Assembly (NCBI RefSeq): GCF_949628215.1
Contig: NC_134310.1
Span: 10,739,401 to 10,803,400, forward strand
Direction: 5' to 3'
Source of the DNA: Phalacrocorax aristotelis
Taxonomy: Eukaryota > Chordata > Aves > Suliformes > Phalacrocoracidae
DNA: 64,000 nucleotides
Positions 51,940 to 63,822 of the stretch are shown here, piece after piece. The notes beneath the pieces are model-generated. The model was given only the letters and a program-made list of their open reading frames with translations, was not told where the DNA came from and searched no databases. Both the position numbers and the translations under genes were made by a program. The number at the start of each line of letters is the position of its first letter. Position 1 is the stretch's first letter.

Positions 51940-54336
51940 ATCAGGTAATAATGTTCTAAGACATCTCATGTTGACTGTTATATTTTTCTGTTAATCCATT
52001 TTGACTTCACATTGCAGTTTTTTCTTAGACATATCAGTTTCATTCTGTATTTCTCCTTCAGTTTCTAAGGTGCATGTCATAGGTTAAGTCAACTGATTTT
52101 GAGTTTAATAATCAAAGTATTATTCAAATTGTTGCTCACTTCAGATAAATAGTGTCACTGATTTGAGAAATGTAATTTACAGTAGTTGTTCTAATAGAAT
52201 TCCAGCACACTGAGGGATGGCCATCAACTGTGTGAGAAATGTTTGTGATGTCATAATTTTATCTAACAGTAAATTTGGTCACAAACAGGAGCAGCATATA
52301 TTCATAAGGAATAAGTGAGTATAAACAGTCTCTTGATGAGCTGTTTAGAGTCTGCCTAAGTACTTACTGAAAAGTGTAAAGAGAAGAGAGAATGAAATGG
52401 GCATTCAGTAATCAAAGATGAGTTTTGTGAATGTAATTTCTGCTTTGAAGAGAGGCATCATTGCTTTCTGTCTCTTTAAGGGCATCATGAGACCAAATTC
52501 TACTGGTAGCTCCTGTATTTGCCCCCATGATGTGTCTTTTAATTGTTTTTGAAGAGCTGTCTCTGTATCTATCTGTCTCTTGATAGTTGTGCATCTTCAG
52601 AGCTGGAGATTGTATTGCTGTCTTGGCCTGTTCTCTGTGCAGTAGGCTTTTTTTCATGTTTAACCTTTCAATCACTTGGGGAAGGGAGAGAAAGAGAGGT
52701 GTTACTTGGAAAGTCAGTCAATGTTAGCCTCTTAGTTTTTCTGATTTCATACTAGGCAGAGGTAGAGCAACGTCTATCTGAAACTGAATAACTGTTGTCT
52801 ACTGAAAATAGATCTTTGCTGTAGTTGATTACTGCTGTTAGTTTATTGTAAAATTAGGATAAATAAGCACCTTTCTATTGTTACACTGAAGATTTTGAAG
52901 AATTTTAATTTCTTCTATGCAGAAAGTTGTTATAGTATACATGAAGTCACTTGTCTTTAAAATGTTCTCCATTTCCTCTATTTCCTTCTGCTAAAAGTGC
53001 ACTGAACTCTATAGATCCTCAGTCTTTTGGTAAATAATACTAACTTTTGGATCCTGTAACAGAAATTGGACTTCTTATCTCTGTATTAAAAGCAACAAAA
53101 GTAAATCTATATCTCTTAGCAAGTGGAAAAGAAAATAATCTTTTCTTCTTAGGGAACTATTGATAAAGTTTCCTCAAGGTACAAACATCATAACAGTGTG
53201 GTGAACAAGCACCTACTACTAGCAAGACCATGGTACTCCTTCCAAGATTTATTCTGATGTAGTCTTCATCAATACTGTCCCTTGGCACCAGGAAGGTCAA
53301 GGTTGTTACTCGTACCTGAGGAAAGTCAGTCTTTGGCATCAATACTACCTTTTATGGTTTATCTTACTAAATGATTTAGAGTTCAATAATGATCATCTTG
53401 TGCTGAGTTATTCTAAAAAAGGATGCCTAAGTGTAAGTTTAGATAATTGCTATTAGTGTTTTGTATCCAGTGTAAGGCTGTTTGGGGTTAAGTGACAAGA
53501 CACATGGGGTTTGATTTATCAGTCCTATTAACCAGAGCATATGTGGATAGGTAATGAGTTCTGAATGTTTATTTGTTCCAGTCAATGCTTTCAGTCATGG
53601 AAATCAGAGTACTAATCTATTTAATGTACTGTGTACTATTATCCTTTTACCATTGTATCTCAGCAGATCAGAGGCTTCAGGGTAGTTCCTCTTATGCCTA
53701 CAAAGCTGAGAATTAAAATTGTCTCAATTTTATAGATGGAAAACGTGGGCAAGCAAAGTGACTTAATCAAGGTCATGAGGGAAGACTAGGAAATCAGGGT
53801 GCTGGATTTAAATCTCCAGATTCTTAGAAAAGTGTCTTGACTGAGTAGACCAGCATTCCTCTCAAAAGTAAGATGTTGGTCTGCCCTAGCACAAGGAATA
53901 TCAGAATTAAGGAATAAAATGTTTTATCTACTACACAGATTTGTAATTCCTTTAAAAAAGGTGAAATTCATGACAGCAGTTAAAATACATGGAAAGGAAT
54001 ATCAGTAGTTATTGTGTATACATTGGAGATAAGCATGAAAAAGAATAGAGTCCTTTCTATTGCAAGTTGAATATTTGACCCCCTAGTAAGTGATATGAGA
54101 GATGTTCTATATAGTGATGTTCTATGAAGTGATGAGAAAATGGTGTTAACTTCATTAGTTACATTCTGAATGAACTGGTTAAAATAATCATAATCTTTAT
54201 AAGTCAGTTGGAACATTAAAAACATAAATATCTGCCGTACACCCCAGTGTTAATGATTTTCAGTCACCTGGACCAGCACATCTATTGAAGCAGGGAAAGA
54301 GCCAGAAGTTGTATTAAAATGAAATCAATAAGCAGC
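51940..54336. other. Unique, intron-like sequence
   Basis: About 2.4 kb without recognised repeats. A pyrimidine tract plus AG at 53155 precedes a short open stretch (53156 onward), but no convincing donor pairs with it. On the minus strand a 61-codon open frame overlaps. Neither is supported enough to call. Confidence 0.45.
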
Positions 54337-54789
54337 TGTTGTGGTTTAGCCCCAGTCGGCAACTAAGCAACACACAGCCGTTCGCTCACTCCCCCTACCC
54401 CAGTGGGATGGGGGAGAGAATCGGAAGAGTAAAAGTAAGAAAACTCATGGGTTAAGATCAGTCTAATAATGAAAATAAAACAGTAATAGTAATATCAATA
54501 ATAATATCAATAATATAATGAAAAGGAACATAATGGGGGGGGAGGATCCAACCAAACAAGAAGTGATGCAACCACTCACAACCTGCTGACTGATGCCACC
54601 GGTCCCCGAGCCGCGATTGCTTCCTCCCTCCCCCGGCCAGCTCCTCCCAGTTAACATACTGGGCATGACGTTACGTGATATGGAATATCCCTTTGGCCAG
54701 TTTGAATCAGCTCTCTTGGCTGTGCCCCCTCCCCTCCCAGCTTCTTGTGCACCTGGCAGAGCATGGGAAACTGGAAAAGCCTTTGACTA
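54337..54789 (-). repeat. LTR-D fragment, minus, joined to ERVL integrase
   Basis: Starts TGTTGTGGTTTAGCCCC at the left and follows LTR-D to about 54789, losing its 5'-most 150 bp. It then passes directly into ERVL integrase sequence. It is probably the 3' LTR of the ERVL provirus brought next to pol by a deletion of everything between. Confidence 0.75.
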
Positions 54790-55628
54790 GTTTTCCCCAG
54801 CATATTTTTTATGTGCAATACATGGACTCTATCCCCTTCCACGGTATGTAGGATTTCTGACTCGGCAGGGCTAGCTTGATTGGCAGATCCCGTAGTGTTG
54901 ACTAACCAGGTGGCTTTTGCTAAATGTGTATCCCAGTGTTTAAATGTTCCACCCCCCATTGCTCTCAGTGTAGTCTTTAACAGTCCAATGTACCGTTCAA
55001 TTTTTCCAGAGGCTGGTGCATGACAAGGGATGTGATACACCCACTCGGTGCCATGCTCTTTGGCCCAGGTGTCTACGAGGTTGTTTTGGAAATGAGTTCT
55101 GTTGTCTGACTCAGTTCTTTCAGGGGTGCCATAAGACTTGTTTTTGAGACCCAGGATAGTGTTCTGGGCAGTGGCATGGGGCACAGGATATGTGTCCAGC
55201 CAGCCGGTGGTTGCTTTCACCATTGTAAGCACATGGCGCTTGCCTTGGAGGGTTTATGGTAGTATGATATAATCAGTCTGCCAAGCCTGCCCATATTTAT
55301 AGTTCAGCCATCATCCTCCATACCACAGAGGTTTTACCTGCTTGGCTTGCTTGATTGCAGTGCATGTTTCACATTCATGGATAGCCTGTGCAATGGTGAA
55401 GTCCATCGCTCGATCACGATCCCATCTATATGTTGAATCTCTCCCTTGATGGCCTGAGGTGTCATGGGCCCACCCAGCTAGAAATACTTCACCCTTATGC
55501 TGCCAGTCCAGATCCACCTCAGCCACTTCAATCCTGGCAGCCTGATCTACCTGCTGTTTGTTCCAGTGTTCTTCAGTGGCCCGACTCTTGGGGACGTGAG
55601 CATCCACATGGCATACTTTCACAACCAA
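54651..55628 (-). pseudogene. pol: ERVL copy 2 integrase
   Basis: 55311-55628 reads the zinc-binding region (HDTSGHQG histidines and the CETC cysteine pair); 54651-55232 reads the core (TTGWLDTYP with the first Asp region, ESDNRTHFQN, SGKIERYIG with the Glu). Both are in the same frame, separated by stops near 55233-55310. The segment left of 54790 is LTR-D, not integrase; the C-terminal domain is cut off there. Confidence 0.8.
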
Positions 55629-55633
55629 GTTCT

Positions 55634-56458
55634 CTACCCAGGCAGAAATATCTTGCTACAATGTGGCAGCCCAGATGGGTTTCCTCTGTGCTGCCAGTTG
55701 CTTTGCTTCCACTGCTGTAACCAGCCCCACAGGGTGTTTGCCACCATCCAGGAGTCAGTATAGAGATAGAGCACTGGCCACTTTTCCCATTCAGCAATGT
55801 CTAAGGCCAGCTGGATGGCCTTTACCTCTGCAAACTGGCTCGATTCACCTTCTCCTTCAGCAGTTGCTGCTACTTGTCGTGTAGGACTCCATACAGCAGC
55901 CTTCCATCTCCGGTGCTTTCCCACAAGACAACAGGACCCATCAGTAAAAAGGGCATATTGCTTCTCCTTTTCTGGCAGTTTGTTATAGAGTGGGGCTTCT
56001 TCAGCACGTGTCACCTCCTCCTCTGGTGATAATCCAAAATCTTTGCCTTCTGGCCAGTCCATAATCACTTCCAAGATTCCTGGGCGACTGGGGTTTCCTA
56101 CTCGAGCCCGCTGGGTGATCAGTGCGACCCATTTATTCCATGTAGCATCAGTTGCATGGTGTGTAGAGGGGACGTTTCCTTTGAACATCCAGCCCAGCAC
56201 TGTTAGTCGGGGCACCATGAGCAGCTGTGCTTCAGTACCAACAACTTCTGAAGCAGATCGAACCCCTTCATATGCTGCCAATATCTCTTTTTCCGTTGGA
56301 GTATAGTAGGCCTCTGATTCTGAAACCGAAGCAGTTGACCTCGGGTCTCCTCTGGTGCTTTCTGCCAGAGGCTCCATGTAGGGCTGTTCTCCGCGACTGC
56401 TAGTAGAACACATGTTTTTACATTTTGTCCTGCCTGGACTGGACAAGGCTTTTTGCAT
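55634..56458 (-). pseudogene. pol: ERVL copy 2 RT end and RNase H
   Basis: A 274-codon open frame covering the RT connection, then RNase H: ALFTDGSCC (first Asp), AEVKAIQLAL (Glu region) and YLYTDSWMVAN (third Asp region). It is in the same frame as the protease-RT piece upstream (56771-57763), and the region between, about 56459-56770, carries at least one break. The C-terminus runs to the end of RNase H and stops before integrase. Confidence 0.8.
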
Positions 56459-56770
56459 GAACTATCTCCTGTTTAATTTGTTCAAAGGCCTGTTGTTGCT
56501 CAGGGCCCCATTTGAAATCATTCTTTTTCCGGGTCACTTGATAGAGAGGGCTTATGATCAGACTGTAATTTGGAATATGCATTCTCCAAAAACCCACAAC
56601 ACCTATAAAAGATTGTATTTCCTTTTTGCTAGTTGGTGGAGACATGGCTGCTATTTTGTTGATCACATCCATTGGGATCTGACGATATCCATCTTGCCAT
56701 TTGATTCCTAAGAACTGGATCTCCTGTGCAGGTCCCTTGACCTTACCTTGTTTTATGGTGAAACTGGCCT

Positions 56771-57763
56771 TCAGAAGAACTGGACTATTTTTTTCCCTTT
56801 TTCCAAAATGTCTTCTGCTGTGTTGCCCCACACAATGGTGTCATCAATGCAGTGAAGGTGTTCTGGAGCTTCTCCCGGTTCCAGTGTATTATGGATCAGT
56901 CCATGGCAAATGGTAGGACTGTGTTTCCACCCCTGGGGCAGTCGATTCCAGGTGTACTGGACCCCCCTCCAAGTGAAAGCAAACTGTGGCCTGCACTCTG
57001 CTGCCAGAGGGATTGAGACGAATGCATTAGCGATATCAGTTGTGGCATACCACTTGGCTGCCTTTGACTCCAGTTCGTATTGAAGTTCTAGCATGCCCGG
57101 CACAGCAGCACTCAGTGGCAGAGTGACTTCATTCAGGCCACGATAGTTTACTGTTAGCCTCCAGTCTCCATTAGATTTCCACACTGGCCATATGGGATTG
57201 TTAAAGGGTGAGTGGGTCTTATTGATGACTCCTTGGCTCTCCAGTCGGTGAATGAGCTCATGGATGGGAATCAGGGAGTCTCGGTTGGTGTGATATTGCT
57301 GCCGGTGCACTGTTGTGGTGGCGATCGGCACCTGTTGTTCTTTGACCTTCAGCAACCCCACAACAGAAGGGTCCTTTGAGAGGCCAGGCAAGGTAGACAG
57401 CTGTTTAATTCTCTCCGTCTCCAAGGCAGCTACACCAAAAGCCCACTTGTACCCTTTTGGGTCCTTGAAATTCTCTTTCCTGAGGTAGTCTATGCCAAGG
57501 ATGCTGGGAGCCTCTGGGCCAGTCACAATGGGGTGCTTTTGCCACTCATTCCTGGTTAGGCTCGCTTTGGCCTTCAGTACAGTTAGCTCTTGGGATCCCC
57601 CTGTCACTCCAGCAATACTGATGGGTTCTGCCATTATATAGTTTGATGGTATGAGGGTGCACTGTACACCAGTGTCCACTAAAGCTTTATACTCCTGTGG
57701 GTGTGATGTGCCAGGCCGTCGGATCCACACAGTCCAGTAAACCCGGTTATCTCTTTCTTCCAC
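56771..57763 (-). pseudogene. pol: ERVL copy 2 protease and RT
   Basis: A 330-codon open frame. Protease: ALVDTGVQCTL active site and LGIDYL box. RT: VNYRGLNEVT, YATTDIANAFVSIPL with the first catalytic Asp, LPQGWKHSPTICH, and the catalytic box with Cys-Ile-Asp-Asp where Tyr is usual. Protease and RT are fused in one frame. The frame is then lost shortly after the active site. Confidence 0.85.
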
Positions 57764-58079
57764 CTGGCTGGAGGCAGGGCCACTCTATTCCTGATCATAG
57801 TATTCATCACTTACTCCTTGTAAATACAAATCACAAGTGTCTGTATTAAGATCAGACAGAAAGTCAGTGCTTCTACTCCTCCGTCTGCGGAATTGCTTAC
57901 TGGAAACTGGAGCAGCATCTCTCCTGGAGAAACCCCCCTGAGTGATTTTTTCCCTTGCAGCTCACATACCCGTGCCTGTAGGGTCGAGGTAGGTTTTCCA
58001 TCCCACTTCTTCATGTCCTCTCTGTGGTCACGCAGGTAAAACCATAGGGTTCCCCATCATGTGTACCTCAAGGGGATTT
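57764..58079 (-). pseudogene. gag: ERVL copy 2, gag-pro border
   Basis: Colinear with 1121-1410 of copy 1. Short open pieces only (for example 57811-58014). It ends where unrelated sequence begins at about 58080. Confidence 0.55.
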
Positions 58080-58431
58080 GATTTTCGTTGAAAACAGCCG
58101 ATGAACTGAATAATGTGCTGTTAATTGCTATATAATGTTGTATGTCATCACTAGTATGGTTGCTATATGCCATATCAGTGGTATCATGGTGGGAATTTCC
58201 CAAATTAATAATGAACTTTCAATTGTTCTAACCTGGGATTTGTTAGGGGAGGGGAGGAGTTGATTGCAGTGTAATGTTAAAACCTATAACCTGGCCCAAA
58301 GGGGCCAGGGGTGGAGATTTTAATGAATACAGCTTTAAATTGTTGTAACCTGTGATTTGAGTTGCATGTTATAGGAATTACTATAGCAGAAACCCCTTGT
58401 TGCTAGCTAGGCTGGGATCAAGGGGAGGAGT
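58080..58431. repeat. Unidentified repeat-like insertion in ERVL copy 2
   Basis: Not present in ERVL copy 1. Contains two related segments (CAATTGTTCTAACCTGGGATTTG near 58216 and a relative near 58337) and a palindromic TGGCCCAAAGGGGCCA near 58284-58299. Possibly an eroded LTR. No coding potential. Confidence 0.35.
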
Positions 58432-58532
58432 TCTTTTGCTCTTCCGATTCTCTTCCGTATCCCACAGGGGTGGGGGGGAGTGAGCGAGTGGCTGTGTGGT
58501 GTTTAGTTGCCAACTGAGGCTGAACCACGATA
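58432..58532 (+). repeat. LTR-D 3' tail fragment, plus
   Basis: Matches the last 100 bp of LTR-D (GTTCTTTTGCTC to GGCTGAACCACGATA). Followed by about 120 bp of duplicated ERVL gag-pro border sequence (58533-58662). Confidence 0.7.
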
Positions 58533-58662
58533 GTCCATTTATCAATGCCCCCTTCCCTAGAGAGGGAAGCATTGAGACTTTCCATCCCCCTTCCTCATGT
58601 CTCCTCTGTGGTCGTGCAGGTAAAACCATAGAGTGGTCTGTGGTATGTAAACAAAAGGATAC

Positions 58663-59226
58663 TGTGCTGGTTTTGGCTGGGATAGTGTTAATTTTCCTCA
58701 CTTTAGCTGCTATAGTGCTGATTGCACACTGATGTTTCAGTTGTTAAGTAGGGGCTAGGTGTCCCTAAGTAGTGCCTATAGTATTTAGGGACCTTTCCAG
58801 CTTCCCATGGTCTGCCATGTTGGCAAGAAACCGGGAGGGGCCACAGCCAAGGCAGCTGACCCAAACTGGCCAATGGGATATTCCATACCATGTGATGCCA
58901 TGACCAGTATATTACCCTGGGGAGCTGGCACGCGGGGGAGGCGGTTGCGGCTCAGGGACTGGCGTTGTCGAGTCGGCAGGTAGTGAGCAGCTGCGTTTGT
59001 TGTTTTGGTTGTTCATTCCCCTTATCCCCTGCCCTGGGTTTCGTCACTCTTTCATTATTTTCCTTTTCATTGCGTTGTTGTTGTTATTGTTTTGTTTTAA
59101 TTATTAAACTGTTCTTACCTCAACCCATGAGCATTACCCTTCTGATTCTCTCCCCCATCCGGCCGGCAGGGGAGTTAGTGAGCGGCTGTGTGGGGCTGAG
59201 TTGCTGGCTGGGGCTAATCCACAACA
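58663..59226 (+). mobile_element. Solo LTR-D variant (564 bp) in ERVL gag
   Basis: TGTGCTGGTTTTGGCTGGG to GGCTAATCCACAACA with 5-bp duplication GATAC/GATGC (58658-58662, 59227-59231; one mismatch). Copy 1 shows the empty site (near 1440). Distinct from the other LTR-D copies in its GTT-rich variable stretch (about 59075-59100). Confidence 0.85.
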
Positions 59227-59231
59227 GATGC

Positions 59232-60478
59232 TTACTCCCTATGGCTGAGATGCTAGCCTGTAGAGGTGGGGAATAGTGCATATCATCTTTGACTTGCTAG
59301 GCCTCTTGGGACAGTTTCTTTACAGCAGAGACAAGGGAGGAAGAGATATTTACTTTGTAATCCCGGAGTCTGCCAATCGCATCCCCCACTGTTGGTGCCT
59401 CTTCATCTTTCCAGGCAATTATTGCCAATGAGTTTGCATATGATGATGGTATGCTGCGTACAAATTTCCGCCACATGGGTTGTGTGTACTGGGCTTCATC
59501 TGGATCTTTGGGTGACTGTTGATCCTCCAGGTCACCATAAATCACCTCCAGCACGGCTAATTCCCTCAGGTACTGGATACCTTTCTCCATGGTGGTCCAT
59601 TTTCCTGGGCAATATATTACATCTTCCTTGAAGGGATAGCTTTCTCTCGCACTGGACAGGAGTTGCCTCCAGAGGCTGAGGGCTTGTGTCCCTTTCCCAA
59701 TTGCTTTGTCAATGCCCCCTTCCCTAGAAAGGGATCCCAGTTGTTTGGCTTCCTTCCCCTCTAATTCCAGACTGCTGGCCCCGTTATCCCAGCATCGGAG
59801 CAGCCAGGTGGCAATGTGCTCACCTAGATGAGGGCTGAAATCTTTCCGCATATCTTGTAGCTCACTCAAGGATAGGGATCAGGTGGTTTCTGTGTTGTTT
59901 GAGTTCTTCCTCTTCTTCCTTCTCGCCTCATGATGGCCCTACTCTTTCATCATCTCTTTCTAAACGAGTTGACTTTCTCTTCCAAGATTTCTTCTTGTGT
60001 ATGGGGGTGACTGATACTGGCACGGGTTGATTCTCTGATTCAGCTGCAGTGCCTGTTTGGTGACAAGAACTGTGGCCACTCAGGTTTGGAGTAGCCACAG
60101 CGCCTGTTGTGGGGGTTTGAGTGGCCGCAGTGCTTGTCGCTTTCCTTGTCTTTGTCTTTTTAGATCCAAAGGGCTTCTCTTCCCCTTGGGGGTACTGAAT
60201 AGTGTTCAACAGGGCTCAGTAGGCATGGGCCAGGCCCCAGCACATTGCAGTGATTTGTTTCTCCCTGGAGTTCCCAGGATGACAACATACTTCCTCCAAA
60301 TATTCTACTAATTTTTCAGGATTCTGCACTTGTACCGCGGTGAAGTCCCAAAACACTGGAGGTGCCCACTGTCCTAGGCATTTGCCCAAACTATCCCTCG
60401 TAACCTGTCACACATAGCTATCGAGCCTTGGGGCAGATCTCTAGATGATATTCTTAAATTGCTTATTAACCTTTTACA
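59232..60478 (-). pseudogene. gag: ERVL copy 2 gag
   Basis: Longest open piece 59297-59869 (190 codons) equals the matrix/capsid-like region of copy 1 (1369-2067) and lacks the TGA that interrupts copy 1 at 1885. A second piece at 59928-60209 follows with a Thr/Ala-rich insert (TAATQTPTTG) absent from copy 1. The N-terminal region beyond 60478 is cut by CR1-4. No zinc knuckle recognised. Confidence 0.6.
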
Positions 60479-60784
60479 GAACCGAAACAATCACAGACTC
60501 ATAGAATGGTTTAGGTTTGAAGGGACCTTCAGAGGTCATCTAGTCCAACCCCCCTGCAGTGAGCATGGACATGTTCAGCTAGATCAGGTTGCTCACAGCC
60601 CTGTCCAACTTGACTTTGAATGTTTCTAGGGGTGGGGCCGCCACAATCTCTCTGGGCAACCGATTCCAGTTCTTCACCACCCTCCCAGTAAAAATTTTTT
60701 TTCTTATATCCAGTCTAAATCAGGTTCAAATGATTTTAGATCAATTTGAAACCATGACCCCATGTCCTGTCACAATAGGCCTTG

Positions 60785-62368
60785 CTAAAGAGGTTGCCCC
60801 CATCTTTTCTGTAGTCCCCCTTTAAGTACTGGAATGCTGCAATAAGGTCTCCCCGCAGCCTTCTCTTCTCCAGGCTCAACAACCCCATCTCTCAGCCTTT
60901 CTTCATAGGAGAGGTGCTCCAGCCCTCGGATCATTTTTGTGGCTCTCCTCTGGACCCGCTCCAACAGGTCCATTTCCTTCTTGTGCTGAGCGCTCCAGAG
61001 CTGGACACAGTACTCCAGGTGGGGTCTCACCAGAGTGGAGTAGAGGGGCAGAATCCCCTCCCTCAACCTGCTGGCCATGCTTCTTCTGATGCAGCCCAGG
61101 ATATGGTTGGCCTTCTGGGCTGCAAGCGCACATTGCTGGCTCATGTCCAGCCTTTCATTCACCAGTACCCCCAAGTCCTTCTCTGCAGGGCTGCTCTCAA
61201 TCCATTTATCCCCCAGCCTGTATTGATACCGGGGGTTGCCCTGACCCAGGTGCAGGACCTTGCACTTGGCCTTGTTGAACCTCATGAGGTTCTCACGGGC
61301 CCACATCTCCAGCTTGTCTAGGTCTCTCTGGATGACATCCTGTCCTTCTGGCATGTCAACTGCACCGTTCAGTTTGGTGTCATCCGCAAATTTGCTGAGG
61401 GTGCACTCGATCTCACTGTCCATGTCATTGATGAAGATATTAAATAGTACCGGCCCCAGTACGGACCCCTGAGGGACACCACTTGTCACCGGTCTCCATC
61501 TGGATGTTGAGCCATTGACCACTACCCTCTGGATGCGACCGATCCTTATCCACTGAACAGTCCACCCATCAAATCCGTATCTCTCCAGTTTAGAGAGAAG
61601 TATGCTGTGGGGGATCGTGTCAAAGGCCTTACAGAAGTCCAGATAGATGACATCCATAGCTCTTCCCTTGTCCACTGATGTAGTCACTCCATCATAGAAG
61701 GCCACTAGGTTGGTCAGGCAGGACTTTCCCTTGGTGAAGCCATGCTAGCTGCCTCACATCACCTCCCTGTCCTCCATGTGCCTTAGCATAGTTTCTAGGA
61801 GGACCTGTTCCATGATCTTCCCAGTCACAGAGGTGAGGCTGACAGGATGGTAGTTCCCCGGGCCCTCCGTTCTACCCTTTTTAAAGATGGGCCCAATGTT
61901 TCCCTTCTTCCAGTCCCCAGGGTCTTCACCTGACTGCCATGACTTTTCAAATATCATGGAGAGTGGCTTAGTGACTACATCAGCCAATTCCCTTAGGACT
62001 CCGGGATGCATCTCATCAGGTCCCATAGACTTGTGTATGTCCAGGTTCCTCAGGCAGTCATGAACCTGATCTTCCCTTACAGTGGGAGGGGCTTTATCTC
62101 CCTGGTCTCCATCCTGTGGTCCATTGGCTTGGGAGGGGTGAGGAGAGAGGTTACCAGTGAAGACTGAGGCAAAAAAGTTGAGTACCTCAGCCTTCTCCTC
62201 ATCTGTTGATACTAGGCCACCATTCTTGTTCACCATGGGGGGTACGCTTTCTTTGACTTTCCTTTTCTGGTTGACGTACCTGTAGAAGCCCTTCTTGTTA
62301 TTCTTTGTGTCCCTTGCAAAATTCAGCTCCAGCTGTGCCTTGGCCCTCCTGACCGCATCCCTATACAA
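60785..62368 (-). pseudogene. CR1-4 ORF2, RT part
   Basis: Pieces 61754-62368 and 60785-61705 are in one frame with a TGA at 61754-61756. Motifs: [35 protein letters not shown] (intact Asp-Asp). The tail after 60830 is frame-shifted. It is the best preserved CR1 RT in the window. Confidence 0.85.
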
Positions 62369-62599
62369 CCAGGCAGCGCCCCTATACTCTTCGCAGGATG
62401 TTTGCCCCTGCTTCCACTCCCTTCTTGCTCTTTAGTTTGGCCAGCATATCTCAACTCAGCCATGCTGGTCTCTTCCCTTGCTTGCCTGATTTCTTGCGCT
62501 TTATGGAACGCGTCCTTAAAGATCTCCCAGCTCTCTTCTGTTCCCTTGCCCCTGAGGACCGTTTCCCAGGGGGGTCCTGCTGACTAACTCCTTGAAGAG

Positions 62600-63247
62600 C
62601 TAGAAGTCCGCTTTCCTAAAATTTAGGGTCCTGACTATACTCTTAGCTTTTCCCATAGCCCTCAGGAGTGTGAACTCCACCAATGTGTGAACACTGCAGC
62701 CCAGGCTGCCTCCAATCTTGGCGTCACTGATGAGCTCACTTGCATTGGTGACCATCAGGTCTAGTATTGCATCCCCTCGGGTAGGGCTGTCTACTACCTG
62801 GCTCAAGAAGTTATCCTCAATGCATTCTAGGAATCTCCTGGATTGCCTCCAGCTCGCCGTGCTACTTTTCCAGCAGATGTCGGGGTGGTTGAAGTCCCCC
62901 AGTAGGATGAGAGTCTGCGAGCGCGAAGCCTTCTGGAGTTGGAGGAAGAAGGCTTCGTCAGTAGGCTCCCCTTGGTCAGCCGGCCTGTAGTAGACACCAA
63001 CCACAAGGTTCCCTTTGTTGCCTCTGTCTCTGGTTCTTACCCATAAGCTTTCAACCTGCTCGTGGTTATTCTTCAGGGACAGCTCTTCACACTGTATTGA
63101 TTTTTTGATGTAGAGAGCAACGCCTCCGCCCCTCCTTCCTCGCCTGTCGCTTCTGAACAGCCTGTAGCCATCAATAACCACATTCCAGTCATGGGGTTCA
63201 TCCCACCAAGTTTCAGTAATGGCAGCTAGGTCATAGCTTTCTAGCAG
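62600..63247 (-). pseudogene. CR1-4 ORF2, endonuclease part
   Basis: Open to the LTR-A border. Motifs: AITETWWDEP, LLGDFNHPDICW; the SDH box reads CSVHTLVEF, so the catalytic Asp is lost. It is in the same frame as the RT pieces but separated from them by a TAG at 62600-62602 and a degraded stretch to 62368. The first codons of the domain lie to the right of LTR-A (from 63827). Confidence 0.85.
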
Positions 63248-63822
63248 TGTTACCAAAAAATGCGGTAAAATCAGAAACAACTCTTTAACACCAATTTAAT
63301 ATTAAAGAGCAGGCATTCTTTATTCAATGTGCCGTATGCACGGGGGATTGCTCCTCCTAACGTGCATACCTTACACACCTTTCCCATACAATTTATAGAT
63401 CAAAATTTTACATATTCATGCACATTCATTATTGTCCTTTCTACTGATTGGTACAAACTTGCTCATTTTATATGTAAATTACTGCGCAGGCTCAGTTGTC
63501 CTCTTCCATTGTTCTCTTTTGAGTAGGTGGTATTACTTGGGTTGGTGGTCCGTGAGTCGGTGGTTGCGATCTCCCCCTGCTGGAATTACCTTTTACCTAC
63601 TTGGTTCTTAATCTTGGCAGTCTTGGCCAGTTTTCTCACTCCTCTACATGAAACCACATTTTGTCATCCTTCTCTGACAGAAGCACATTGTCTATTGTTT
63701 TGTTCACATTAATGATTACCTAGGGACTAAAATACAGATCAACAGATACACTGATTCGTACACTCCATGTTCCCATAATATAACAACATCCCTGGTTGAT
63801 TAATTTCATCACTTTGGTTACA
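63248..63822 (-). mobile_element. Solo LTR-A (575 bp) inserted in CR1-4
   Basis: Full-length, with perfect 4-bp duplication GCAG (63244-63247 and 63823-63826). CR1 endonuclease codons resume directly on the far side. Same length and signals as the other three LTR-A copies. Confidence 0.95.

Larger units (their letters stand above)
54790..60478 (-). mobile_element. ERVL-type (class III) provirus, copy 2
   Basis: From right to left: gag (to 59232), an interrupting LTR-D variant, gag/pro border pieces, protease-RT, RNase H, integrase. The 5' end is cut by CR1-4 at about 60480. Integrase ends at the LTR-D junction. No env frame is seen, as expected for ERVL. Protein motifs match copy 1 closely where they overlap. 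Confidence 0.85.

Noticed and set aside
53156..53342. Exon-like acceptor with an open frame, and a 61-codon frame on the opposite strand
   Set aside because: No good donor site pairs with the acceptor and neither peptide is recognised.
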